Below are positions 52,007 to 62,522 of a DNA stretch of 64,000 nucleotides, in pieces. The notes under the pieces were generated by a model that was not told where the DNA came from, made no database searches, and saw only the letters and a program-made list of their open reading frames with translations. The position numbers were made by a program, and so were the translations under genes. Origin of the DNA: an uncultured Candidatus Poseidoniales archaeon (GTDB taxonomy: Archaea; Thermoplasmatota; Poseidoniia; Poseidoniales; Thalassarchaeaceae); the NCBI GenBank assembly GCA_902625325.1, contig CACOAW010000008.1, positions 1 through 64,000 of the forward strand. Reading direction: 5' to 3'. How positions within the stretch are numbered: the first letter of the stretch is position 1; each line of letters starts with the position of its first letter.

Positions 52007-52235
52007 GATAGATAAGGCTGTGAGTAGGTTGAAGAGGCTTGCCGCAAAATCGAGCGACGAAGATAGTAGGATGAGTGTGAATTCCATGATAGAGGCAGTG
52101 GTCGGGCCTGGCTATGACCAAGAGCTAGAGGCACTAGTCTCGATGGCCCTGAGCTCGTCATCAGAAGCAATGGATCTAGATCAGATTGCAATTGGCATCC
52201 TTTCCCTAGATGATTGGAGAGTCGAAAATTCCTAG
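51996..52235 (+). CDS. Small helical protein of the Ubl operon
   Basis: From ATG 51996, which overlaps the end of the JAB gene, the frame gives 79 residues, rich in Ser, Glu, Asp and Lys, with likely amphipathic helices (KAVSRLKRLAAKSS and ELEALVSMALSSSSE). No domain recognised. The DNA overlap and operon position make a function with the Ubl/E1/JAB proteins probable, perhaps as target, adaptor or E2 substitute. Sequence alone does not decide. Confidence 0.5.
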   Translation: MSSRIDKAVSRLKRLAAKSSDEDSRMSVNSMIEAVVGPGYDQELEALVSMALSSSSEAMDLDQIAIGILSLDDWRVENS

Positions 52236-52467
52236 GTCAGCTCGGACGGGTGCACTTTCTAGACACATAGTTTATAGACAGTCCATACAGACTCTCAATG
52301 CCGCCGAAATTAACCTCCTTCCTGGTATCCATTAAGGGGAAATAGTAGGCAAATTGGACTCCGGATGGTTATCCATCTGGTAACCTCTAAGGGCCGTCGG
52401 GACGCCTTGTGGTGCTCCTGTGTTTGGAGTGATTCAACAAGGAAAATTACGATGTTTAGGGAGATGA

Positions 52468-53445
52468 TTGAGTTTGGGTAATGTAAAGAAAGGCGGTAGA
52501 AAGCCTGATGACATCAGGTGCGATTTTTGTGGATCGAGCGATCTGAAGGATGATTACGAGGTTGGGGAGGTTGTGTGCAATGATTGTGGCCTGGTTGAAT
52601 CCGGTAAATTGCTGGACCCGGCAGGACATTCCAGATTTGGGGAAGATGCTCACAACACTAAATCCTCAGGGCTTGGTTCCAGCATTGGAAAGGGGAGAGG
52701 CCCTAGATCGATAAGAAGAGCCGCCAAGAAGAACAAGCCGAAGAAGAGCTACCTGCAGCAGTTGTACTCACTGGTTGACGAGGTTGTCCCGGAAGGAAGG
52801 ATTAGAGACTCCGTGAAGGACCTCCTGAAGAGATATGACGAGGAGGAGAAGAAACTCTGGAGGCTGCGAGGAAAACTCCGTGGTGACGGGACCCCTGTTT
52901 ACAGGCAAAAGACCCTGGTTGCGGGGGCTATCGCGGCACTGAACATCGCCTACATCCCCAATGAGGCGGGTAAAATCAAGGAGAGATGGCGCATAGACCA
53001 CATTGACTTCGTGAAATCCAGGAAGCGTTTTAGGAACTACATCGCCAGTAATTTCGGGCCAACCGACAGAGAAGGGGTTCGGAACCAGAGACGGAGAGAG
53101 ATACTGCATAACCTAGGGAGGACCAGAGACATTCTCGCTGAGAGTGTCGGCTGGGATATGGCGACAGCTGTATATGAGGAGGCTATTGAAGAGCTGAAAG
53201 AGCACTACGAGCCTGTAGAGGATGATCAAGAGGAGCCTGTGGGTGCCATTCAGAATACCAAGTACGGGACCAAGAGCTCGGAAACCGCAGCATGGGAGGC
53301 TACCCTTGTCGCGATGATCGAACTCGGGCTAGCGGGCTCGATGAGATGGCTGGAAAGGAGGGTGGCCCCGACCTCAGGAGGGAATCTCACCAGCAGGTAC
53401 ATTAGACGAGCAGCTGCACTGGCAAATGGCTCCGAAGAGGAGTAG
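52468..53445 (+). CDS. Divergent TFB-like protein (zinc ribbon plus cyclin-like regions)
   Basis: 325 residues, TTG start behind a GGAGATGA site. The N-terminal zinc ribbon CDFC (18-21) with CNDCG (37-41) matches that of TFIIB/TFB, followed by a lysine-rich B-finger-like part. The rest is helical, with KKSYLQQLYSLVDEVVPEG and VYRQKTLVAGAIAALNIAY as candidate cyclin folds, but conservation is weak. TFB recruits RNA polymerase to promoters. As the gene follows the Ubl operon, a specialised initiation factor for that locus is possible. The 232-base gap before it is free of genes and probably carries its promoter. Confidence 0.65.
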   Translation: MSLGNVKKGGRKPDDIRCDFCGSSDLKDDYEVGEVVCNDCGLVESGKLLDPAGHSRFGEDAHNTKSSGLGSSIGKGRGPRSIRRAAKKNKPKKSYLQQLYSLVDEVVPEGRIRDSVKDLLKRYDEEEKKLWRLRGKLRGDGTPVYRQKTLVAGAIAALNIAYIPNEAGKIKERWRIDHIDFVKSRKRFRNYIASNFGPTDREGVRNQRRREILHNLGRTRDILAESVGWDMATAVYEEAIEELKEHYEPVEDDQEEPVGAIQNTKYGTKSSETAAWEATLVAMIELGLAGSMRWLERRVAPTSGGNLTSRYIRRAAALANGSEEE

Positions 53446-53447
53446 CC

Positions 53448-55358
53448 TCACGTAATGTGTTCGTCTGTCCCGGGTAGGAGGTGGCCTATTCCGGGGTTCA
53501 TGCGCTCCCAGTAAACCCATATTGGATCCACGATTACTCTTACTCTGCCATTGGCCATCAATCTCGGCTCAAGCATCTCTGATATCTCTTCTACTGCCCC
53601 TCCCAGTTCCCTCTCGCCGGTACCTAATCGGATGTATATCCTGGTGACGCCCCTGACATTCTCTTCGTCTCTGTCCCTTGTCCACCCTGCGGCATCCAGC
53701 ATCCTGTACAACACCAGCCGATCCGTGATGTTGCGTGTCGAGAATGTCGTTTCACAGTCGTCGAATGTGACATTCGGCATACCATCCCGATTCATGGCCG
53801 TGAATGTCAACCGGCTACCCAAGGGGAGCCGGAGGAGAACAGAGAAGAGGCGGGGGAACGATTCCGTCACCCTGCGCCTTTCCTGCTCTACCGTGTTGGC
53901 CCGCAGAAGCTGACGTAGCTCCATCGCTCTGTTGTGCATTTGGACCTCTGGATGAATTGGATCACGGGGGCGATTCCTCCGGATATGCTGACTCAACGTG
54001 TTGATGTGCCTTTGACTCACCATGTCATCCAGTAGAGATAGGGTGATGGAACCCAAGGCATCCCCGAGGACCAGTCGCCTGAGCTGGGGCGTCTCAACGA
54101 TGCAAATGGAGTCGTTGTGGAATGCCATTCGCTGTCTCATTCGTGCCCATCCATTCCCGAGATGCGCCTGACTGGTGTCTCGATTACCTAGGCCTCTGAC
54201 AACGAATCTAGTGTTGTGACCCCCTTTTCCGGGTTGTATTGCGTATCTCAGACCGCTGGTACCCTGGACTACAATGCGGTCCGACTCCAAGTCAAGGCTT
54301 GCTCTCTCGTTGTTCTCGATGACCTCCCTGAGGAAGCGCATACCGTTGATGTCGCTCCCTCTAACACTGTTCATCCTAGTTTCGGCGAAGATGTGCTGTT
54401 GAAGGGTCCGCAGTCTCTTGTTGTCTTCGTGGTCGATTGGGCTTAGTACCCAGGTTACCACGGTCTCCCATGTCCTTGGGTCGCTCTCCAGCTCGATACG
54501 CTTCCAACCAGTGTCTCTCCTGACCCTCAGAAATAGCTTACCGCTCCTTTCAACTATTGCCACCGGGACTTTGAGGTCCTCCGCTCCCATTCTCCTGGTC
54601 GCCTTATTCCCTATTGAGTCCCACCTGGAAAGCCACTCTGTCCCTCTGAATGTGCTTTTCATCGGGTACCGGGGCCTCAACCCCGGTGACCGTCGTCGCA
54701 ACATCTCCATCATCATGAACTCGTCAACGACGTTGAAAGCCACCACTTGCGATGCAGGATGAAGAATTGGCGAGTCCGGGCCACCACCTCTGGGTTGCAT
54801 CCTCATCTGGGTTGCTGCCAGATCAATTGAACGCAGAAGCTGCTTCCACTGGGTCCTAACCGAAATTCTCGGATGGCGAGAGAGTATCTTGTTGAGGCCC
54901 CTGTATGGAACTCGGCATGGGTGCCCATCGACGAAGAATGTCCCTGCTGCGAAAGACACGTGGGTTCCATCCGGCAGGATCCCTCCTCTAGCTAGTCTTC
55001 TGGAGACGGAATCCTCAATTCTGTGCGTCCTCCAATGCAATATTGCCTCCATTTCTTCATCGGATAGCTCCCACCTTGGAGGTTCTCCGAAGGTCCATTC
55101 CGATTCCTCTTTCAAGCAAGGGAAGGGTTCTGGGTTGTTTTTCGAACCGAAAGCTCGTAGTCTCCTCCATATCTGTTGAATGTTGCTGGTGGGGTTTTGT
55201 AGCTCCTGCCGGAAGCTGCTGATAACGTCCTCGTCTTGGATTACCCCGGTAAGCTGACCTGCGATGTGAGGGGCGATCAGTCGACAAGTGTCGCACATCT
55301 TTCCATCGCACTCGACCTCCTTGCAGCACTCACAAAGGAGGTCCTCTCTGGATGTCAT
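53448..55358 (-). CDS. Large unknown protein with N-terminal zinc cluster (paralogue of next gene)
   Basis: A 636-residue soluble protein. The first 30 residues hold five cysteines (CECC, CDGKMC, C at 24), a likely zinc or metal cluster. After a helical region come Arg-rich stretches and a segment VVQGTSGLRYAIQ (about residue 367) that matches VTGTSGLAYHI in the neighbouring protein, so the two are related. No enzymatic motif recognised. Its stop is 2 bases past the TFB-like stop, converging with that gene. It is co-transcribed with the paralogue upstream, with a 4-base overlap. Confidence 0.55.
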   Translation of the reverse strand: MTSREDLLCECCKEVECDGKMCDTCRLIAPHIAGQLTGVIQDEDVISSFRQELQNPTSNIQQIWRRLRAFGSKNNPEPFPCLKEESEWTFGEPPRWELSDEEMEAILHWRTHRIEDSVSRRLARGGILPDGTHVSFAAGTFFVDGHPCRVPYRGLNKILSRHPRISVRTQWKQLLRSIDLAATQMRMQPRGGGPDSPILHPASQVVAFNVVDEFMMMEMLRRRSPGLRPRYPMKSTFRGTEWLSRWDSIGNKATRRMGAEDLKVPVAIVERSGKLFLRVRRDTGWKRIELESDPRTWETVVTWVLSPIDHEDNKRLRTLQQHIFAETRMNSVRGSDINGMRFLREVIENNERASLDLESDRIVVQGTSGLRYAIQPGKGGHNTRFVVRGLGNRDTSQAHLGNGWARMRQRMAFHNDSICIVETPQLRRLVLGDALGSITLSLLDDMVSQRHINTLSQHIRRNRPRDPIHPEVQMHNRAMELRQLLRANTVEQERRRVTESFPRLFSVLLRLPLGSRLTFTAMNRDGMPNVTFDDCETTFSTRNITDRLVLYRMLDAAGWTRDRDEENVRGVTRIYIRLGTGERELGGAVEEISEMLEPRLMANGRVRVIVDPIWVYWERMNPGIGHLLPGTDEHIT

Positions 55359-57106
55359 TCTCCTTCCCCACCCATTCCCTCTGGGAAATTACGCACGTTC
55401 TCCAGCATCTCCTGAATGGTAGAGCCAGACCATCGAATTCCGTTTTCCTCTGGGGCCTCGTAAGGGGGGTCGTCGAACAAATCAGGAGGCATCTCCTCGA
55501 AAACAACATCGGGTTCCTCCTCCATAATGTCCGGGGTTGGTGGGTCCTCTTGCCAGAACTCTGGATCCGGCTCTGGCTCCTCGAACATATCGCCTTCCTC
55601 AAACATCTCAAAGTTGCTTGAGACGCACTCCCACCAGGCATCGAGGTCCCCATTGAATTCGAAGCTCTCGTTGGTGAACTCGCATACGCGCAATAGTTGT
55701 TCAACGGTGAAGATGCTGTTCCTCGAGGTAGTGTCATGCCTTAGGGCTAGAACATAGCTAGCACAAATGTCACCTGCTGGCAAATCGATGCCACAGACCT
55801 TCTGTGAATCTATGCAAATCATGATCCCTTGACACCCTGGCTTGGAGATATGGGCCTTGCTCGGGTATGCGGTTACGTAGAACTTTACTCCATTTGAAGG
55901 GAAGCCTTCGATGTGATATGCTAGACCTGAGGTGCCGGTGACCCATATCCCAGAATGCTCGCCCGACTTCGTCATAGCGGCCTCTGAAGAGGAGCTTGGT
56001 TCCAATGAGTCGATTGTTTCCCTTAGTAATCTGGATGACTTCATCTGCGGAGGCGAGGGTGTCCACTCCGAGCTCATTGACTCCCAGACCCAGAACAGGT
56101 GCTTCGCGAAGTTCGCGCCCTCAGTCCCCTCCGGGAACATAAGAGAGTGGATAAGGCACCTCCATATCTTAGGATTTACAGATACTGGAATAGTCGTTGG
56201 AGTCCCCGACCTCAGGATTATCATTCTGAGCCTGAGCCTCTCATCAACTACCAGTCTTGGATGGATTGTGACGCGATGTAACCTTCGGAATTCCTTCTCA
56301 TCCGCTCTTCCGATTATCTTCTGCCATTCTGAGGAGGCCTCCCCGCCAAATCTGGAAATTACCGTCGGGGATGTCCGCGCGATGTATCCAGGTGAGCGAT
56401 TCAATGAGGGGTCCCTCCCAGAAATCATCGATATCGTGTGCAGGAAGGGGTGTGGTTTTGCTCCGGGGAATTCCATAGTGATAGCGTTGCTAGGTGCATC
56501 TATTGCATCCCAGCCTCGACTAAGGAGATGCTGTGGCCATGATTCTGGAGGGAGGTTCAGAGGCATCGTAACGCAGCAATTACTCATCGCGATAAGGAGC
56601 TCCTTCCATGACCTGATGGCGCCTACCCTCTCCGAGTTGGATAGCCAATCGCAGATATCCGCCAATGGCAGCGGCCCCTTGAGCTTTTTACCGTCAATGT
56701 CCATTTCCCCATCTGGTGCTACGTTCAGATGACTCAGTTCACCGAAGTTAGGTATGGGATATGAGCCCATAAGCATCCTCTCACTCATCGATATTTCCAA
56801 TCTGGCACGGTCCCACCTATCTGAGACGTGCAAGGAGAGGTTACCAACACCCCCACGAGATGACTTGAATCCGTCGGGGAGGCTGTTCTCGTTGAACCTC
56901 TCGGCTAGGGCTAGGGTCATCTGTTCGGAGGATAAGCCCCTTGCATGATCTATGAATCTGCTTGCTGCCTCCCTATCCTCCAATGTAGGGATCTGAGAAG
57001 AATCGAGAGCGAGGAATGGCATTTGCAAAGCCATGCATGCTGAGCATTTTTCCTGGGATTCTGAAGGGGCATCCAGGCCGCACCAACCCTTGCAAGGAAC
57101 AGGCAT
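55355..57106 (-). CDS. Large unknown protein with N-terminal zinc cluster and acidic tail
   Basis: A 583-residue protein. Cysteines near the N-terminus (PCKGWC, CSAC) suggest a zinc site. A middle region resembles its paralogue: GTSGLAYHI, similar predicted strands and the same order of charged helices. The last 80 residues are strongly acidic and proline-rich (EEPEPDPEFW region). No known domain seen. Lying beside the TFB-like and Ubl genes, and paired with a related protein, it may be part of the same locus. The two proteins together are a clear target for structure prediction. Confidence 0.55.
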   Translation of the reverse strand: MPVPCKGWCGLDAPSESQEKCSACMALQMPFLALDSSQIPTLEDREAASRFIDHARGLSSEQMTLALAERFNENSLPDGFKSSRGGVGNLSLHVSDRWDRARLEISMSERMLMGSYPIPNFGELSHLNVAPDGEMDIDGKKLKGPLPLADICDWLSNSERVGAIRSWKELLIAMSNCCVTMPLNLPPESWPQHLLSRGWDAIDAPSNAITMEFPGAKPHPFLHTISMISGRDPSLNRSPGYIARTSPTVISRFGGEASSEWQKIIGRADEKEFRRLHRVTIHPRLVVDERLRLRMIILRSGTPTTIPVSVNPKIWRCLIHSLMFPEGTEGANFAKHLFWVWESMSSEWTPSPPQMKSSRLLRETIDSLEPSSSSEAAMTKSGEHSGIWVTGTSGLAYHIEGFPSNGVKFYVTAYPSKAHISKPGCQGIMICIDSQKVCGIDLPAGDICASYVLALRHDTTSRNSIFTVEQLLRVCEFTNESFEFNGDLDAWWECVSSNFEMFEEGDMFEEPEPDPEFWQEDPPTPDIMEEEPDVVFEEMPPDLFDDPPYEAPEENGIRWSGSTIQEMLENVRNFPEGMGGEGE

Positions 57107-57141
57107 CAGTAGTAATTGTACTTCTGGACTATATGAAGCGG

Positions 57142-58128
57142 CTAGGGAGTGGCGATTGGGCCCTCATAAGCAAGCTCCTGGAGGTACTTGGCAACCCTGT
57201 TGCCCAGCTTTATCTGGTCGTGTTCGGAGTGAAGCTCGACGCGCATTGCCGATGCCCCTGGCAGCCCCTTCGTGAAGGAAACCGCGTGTCTCTTGAGGTT
57301 CTTGATCGGCCTGCCACCGTAGAGTTCCCTGCTCAGCTCCAGATACCTGTTCCAGCACCATAGCCTTGCGACCTTGTCGTCTCCATCCCCCCATGGTGGA
57401 CCTTCCTCAAGCCAGCCGAGGTCCCGCTTTATGTCGTGGAAGATGGTGGGTCTCCCAATCGCCCCCCTTCCAATCATTAGTCCGTCGGCACCGGTCTTTT
57501 CCAGGCAGTCCTTCGCTGAGGATGCCGAGGTCACGTCCCCATTGGCTATCACTGGGATACTCAGCTCTTCGGCTATCTCCCTTATCTGCGACCAGTCTGC
57601 CTCTCCGGAATATCGCTGTCTTAGGGTCCTGCCATGAACGCAGACCCTCGCAACGCCCTCATCCTCCAGCCTCTTGCATATCTCCAGAGCCGTATTGGGG
57701 CCGCTTCCGGTCCCGAGCCTCATCTTGACAGTGATGGGGGTGCCCTCAGATGCCTCTATGCATTCTCTGACCATCTGGACTACTCGGTCTGGGTCCCTCA
57801 GGAGTGCTGCACCTGCATCGTTCTTGCAGACCTTTGGGGCAGGACAGCCGAAATTTATGTCAATCGAATCAGCACGCTCTCTAAGCATCTCGACCGTCTG
57901 CACCATCTCATCATTGTCGCCTCCGAAAATCTGCGGTATGAAAGGAGACTCCCTCTTATCGCTCTCAAGTTTGAGCCATGAGTAAGTATTCTTCCTAGTG
58001 AGGCCGGATGCCGCTGTGAATTCCGTAACGGTAAAATCAGCGCCGCATTCCTTAGCGAGAATCCTGTATGCCAGATCCGTAACCCCCGCCATGGGAGCCA
58101 GAAATAGGGGATACCGGGGAGTATTCAT
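57142..58128 (-). CDS. dus: tRNA-dihydrouridine synthase
   Basis: FMN-dependent reduction of uridines in tRNA. The TIM-barrel motifs are LFLAPMAGVTD at the N-terminus, NFGCPAPKVC with the catalytic Cys near residue 95, RLGTGS and VHGRTLRQRYSG, and the FMN-phosphate loop IANGDV followed by IGRGAIGRP. The 328-residue length is usual. It ends 36 bases from the unknown gene at 57106. Confidence 0.93.
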   Translation of the reverse strand: MNTPRYPLFLAPMAGVTDLAYRILAKECGADFTVTEFTAASGLTRKNTYSWLKLESDKRESPFIPQIFGGDNDEMVQTVEMLRERADSIDINFGCPAPKVCKNDAGAALLRDPDRVVQMVRECIEASEGTPITVKMRLGTGSGPNTALEICKRLEDEGVARVCVHGRTLRQRYSGEADWSQIREIAEELSIPVIANGDVTSASSAKDCLEKTGADGLMIGRGAIGRPTIFHDIKRDLGWLEEGPPWGDGDDKVARLWCWNRYLELSRELYGGRPIKNLKRHAVSFTKGLPGASAMRVELHSEHDQIKLGNRVAKYLQELAYEGPIATP

Positions 58129-58171
58129 TGGTCGTTGGAATACGTAGTTGCCTTTGAGGACGACGCCGCAC

Positions 58172-58789
58172 TCAGAAGGTGGATTCCCAATCGTCTACAT
58201 TCTCCGCTAGTTCGAACTCCAGGTCCGATTTCAGGGTTCCCTTGATCTTGAGCATCTCCCGTGCCAGTAGCCAGTAGACCAGGGCCAGCGATCTGCGGCC
58301 CTTGTTGTTGGCGGGAAGTGCCAGGTCGACGTTCCTCAGTCTGTTGTTAGCATCGCATATGGCAACGACCGGGAGGCCTGACTTGACCGCCTCCGATAGG
58401 GCCTGGGAGTCTGCTGCTGGGTCGGTCACCATAATCACCTCGGGCTCCATGTACGTCCTCAGCCTTGGGTTGGTCAGGGTTCCGGGGATGAATCGGCCGA
58501 CGATGTGCTTCGCACCGATCGACTGCGCGAACTTCCTTGCTGGCCTCTGTCCGTACTGCCTTGCACTGACGACCAGGATCCTGCTTGGCTCGTAGTGGGA
58601 GAGGAACTTGGAGACCACGCGAATCCTCTCATCCGTCTTTTTGACGTCGATGATGTGCAGGCCACTGCTGTCCTGGTGCATGGTGTCCAGGAACTGCTTC
58701 ATGTCCGCGGACTTCTGGTTTGTACCGATGTGCACTGCGTGCCTCTCGTAAACATCTGGCGACACGAGTGGTGTTGCGGTTTCCGTCAT
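58172..58789 (-). CDS. rpsB: 30S ribosomal protein S2 (uS2), archaeal type
   Basis: A 205-residue ribosomal protein. Features: the start [27 protein letters not shown], the [25 protein letters not shown] segment and [25 protein letters not shown], which matches archaeal/eukaryotic uS2 (the region PLRYVDIAIPCNNKG). It is a conserved core of the small subunit and a robust archaeal marker. No usual ribosomal neighbours are visible. Confidence 0.95.
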   Translation of the reverse strand: MTETATPLVSPDVYERHAVHIGTNQKSADMKQFLDTMHQDSSGLHIIDVKKTDERIRVVSKFLSHYEPSRILVVSARQYGQRPARKFAQSIGAKHIVGRFIPGTLTNPRLRTYMEPEVIMVTDPAADSQALSEAVKSGLPVVAICDANNRLRNVDLALPANNKGRRSLALVYWLLAREMLKIKGTLKSDLEFELAENVDDWESTF

Positions 58790-58862
58790 TCGGTTTCCTC
58801 AGCAGCGCGGCCACCTGCCTTTGGTTGATAAGCGCTGCGCAGGGCCATTGGCCTGCTGAATC

Positions 58863-59492
58863 TCAATCCTCGAGCTCTGAGAGGAACGTGCACTCCTTCT
58901 CGCCGTTCTCGTAGACCTCGTGGGAGCTCGGGAAGTGGACGCAGGGCTTGGTGATGGTCGCGTACAACTCGAATGAGTCGTGGAAGGACAACTGCTCCAC
59001 CGGCGTGGTAATTCCCCAGCCCCTCGCCTCTACTTCCAGTATCCATGTCCCCTCGATGAAGTCGATCTGCCAGTCGTAGGGCGCCTGGAAGTCCTGTGTC
59101 GCCCTGACCTCCCAGAATGGGTTGCCCCCGGATTCCTTGGCTCCCGGCTCCCAGAGCCTGGCTTCCACGTACCTGACCTGGTTGGTCTCGTTCCCGATCA
59201 GGTCCTCAAGGGTGCTGGAGTAAGGGAACTGGGCCCTGAAGTTGATGCTGAGCGATGAGACAGTCTCGTCGAAGACGATGGTGGTCTCGTTCTGGTAGAG
59301 TACCGAGTCGAGCTCGGTTCCTGTCTCGAACATCTCTGTCCAACCTACCGTGACATCCTGGTTGATGTGCTCCGGAGGGTCCCTCCAGCTCTCCATCACC
59401 TCACGCTGAATGGATAGCGCCAAACAGCCGCTGCTCATCATCGAGAGCGCCAGCAGAGCGCATAGGGAGAGTGCTGTACGGGACCCGGCCAT
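58863..59492 (-). CDS. Predicted lipoprotein, secreted
   Basis: A 209-residue protein with a signal peptide and a lipobox-like SSGC ending near residue 23, so the mature protein is probably lipid-anchored outside the membrane. The mature part is beta-rich with acidic loops, and ends with a short charged tail including two cysteines (KPCVHF and KECTF). No domain recognised. Transcription is leftward, upstream of rpsB in the same direction. Confidence 0.7.
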   Translation of the reverse strand: MAGSRTALSLCALLALSMMSSGCLALSIQREVMESWRDPPEHINQDVTVGWTEMFETGTELDSVLYQNETTIVFDETVSSLSINFRAQFPYSSTLEDLIGNETNQVRYVEARLWEPGAKESGGNPFWEVRATQDFQAPYDWQIDFIEGTWILEVEARGWGITTPVEQLSFHDSFELYATITKPCVHFPSSHEVYENGEKECTFLSELED

Positions 59493-59646
59493 TGAAACAC
59501 GGGGGCACTACTACGTATTCAACTCGTGTGTTGGATGGTGCCTCTCGGTACTCATAGGGTACGTCAACGCCGTAGCTCGGTCACCCTTTGTCGTCATTGA
59601 GGCGACCATTCGTGTCGGGGTTCGGAAATGAATCTTCTAGTCGTGT

Positions 59647-61302
<1,656 letters not shown>

Positions 61303-61306
61303 TTGT

Positions 61307-61576
61307 TCACCCCATTACCTTTGCTTGAATATCTTCTTGGTTTATCAGGAGGTAGTCGTTGTCCATCCACTCCATCTTCGTACCACTGTACTGCCTGAAG
61401 ATGACCCTGTCCCCGACGGCGACGCTCTTGGCGTCAGGACCGACGGCCTGGACCCTGCCTATGTTCATCTTCTCCCTTGCTTCCTCCGGAAGGAGAAGAC
61501 CTGATGCGGTCTTCTCGGGGGCGTTCTCCATTGCTAAAAGCACCATTTCTCCGATTGGTTCTATTCCTACTTCCAT
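61307..61576 (-). CDS. groS: Co-chaperonin GroES
   Basis: An 89-residue co-chaperonin which caps the GroEL cavity. Start at ATG 61576 (MEVGIEPIGEMV), because GGAG lies 9 bases upstream; a longer frame starts at 61642. The mobile loop EKTASGLLLPEEAREK is present, as are GDRVIF and the C-terminal NQEDIQAKV. A TTTAAAA box about 45 bases upstream may be the operon promoter. No CIRCE repeat is seen. Confidence 0.93.
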   Translation of the reverse strand: MEVGIEPIGEMVLLAMENAPEKTASGLLLPEEAREKMNIGRVQAVGPDAKSVAVGDRVIFRQYSGTKMEWMDNDYLLINQEDIQAKVMG

Positions 61577-61669
61577 GAAGTTCATCTCCAATTTGTGATG
61601 CTTCGAATTTTTGGACCGTTTTAAACTAAACGAATGCGCCATCCTGCCAACGGAGGCGGAATTTTCTCG

Positions 61670-62521
61670 CTACTCTTCCTCTTCTGCGCGGGAGTTACGT
61701 TCCTGAAACTGCTCGAATGCGACTGGCAGTCCGAGGATTAGAAGGATCAACAGAGTCAGTGAGTACCAGGACCTCGGGGTGACCTCCTCCCAGTTCCCCG
61801 ACGTGATGAGCTTAATCGATCCGATCCAAGGAACCTCGGAGGAGGCTATCCCCACTATCCACTCTTCCTTGACCGCCTCTACCGGCTCGTTGTTCGAGTC
61901 CCTCATACCTGAGGCAGGGCCGTTGGAGCTTACTCCGGACTGGTCGATCATGCAGCCATCGGCATTGTTGTCCCCCGATGTCAGAAAGCCGGAGTGAATT
62001 GGCTCCCAGTCGTCAATCCTGAGGTTGTAGCTTCCATGGAACGAGGAGCAAGGGATGTCCAAAGTCCAAGTGACCGTCTGGACGTTGCGGAGGGTAGTTC
62101 CCGGGACATCCCAACCAGAGCCGTTCTGCACGACCTCGAGCAGGGCCCTGTGTATCACGGGCGTGTCGAGTCCCCCGTTCTTGCTGAAGATGATGACGTC
62201 CCCGGGGGATCCATGGGACTCGTAGCCGAAGTTCTCGTTGCCTGCTTCTGTGGCCTCGACGAAAGTAATGACATCCGCCCTGTTCTTGTTCATGACCAGA
62301 ATCAGGTCACCTGGGTCAATCGCGCCGACGGAGCCCTCCTCGTCATGCATCATCGACCCGGACTCGACGACCACCATCGGTGGGAAGGAGCCTGTGGAAA
62401 TCCACATCGAACCCAGTAGTAGGACCACCAATCCCAGTGCTAGCGACCCTTCTCTGACTAATGGACTGACTGTCAGGGTGTCCGAACTATCAGAGTCTGA
62501 GTCCGGGGCTTCCTCCGACAC
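61670..62521 (-). CDS. Signal peptidase I, archaeal/ER type (Ser-His)
   Basis: Cleaves signal peptides outside the membrane. A 283-residue protein with N-terminal transmembrane helix (about 25-45), catalytic Ser56 in VESGSMMHD, and His124 in PVIHRALLE, replacing the bacterial lysine as in archaeal and eukaryotic S26B enzymes. The domain ends with SGDNNADGCMID and a final C-terminal transmembrane helix (about 250-270). GTG start at 62521, one base after the stop of the upstream gene. Confidence 0.9.
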   Translation of the reverse strand: MSEEAPDSDSDSSDTLTVSPLVREGSLALGLVVLLLGSMWISTGSFPPMVVVESGSMMHDEEGSVGAIDPGDLILVMNKNRADVITFVEATEAGNENFGYESHGSPGDVIIFSKNGGLDTPVIHRALLEVVQNGSGWDVPGTTLRNVQTVTWTLDIPCSSFHGSYNLRIDDWEPIHSGFLTSGDNNADGCMIDQSGVSSNGPASGMRDSNNEPVEAVKEEWIVGIASSEVPWIGSIKLITSGNWEEVTPRSWYSLTLLILLILGLPVAFEQFQERNSRAEEEE

Positions 62522-62522
62522 C

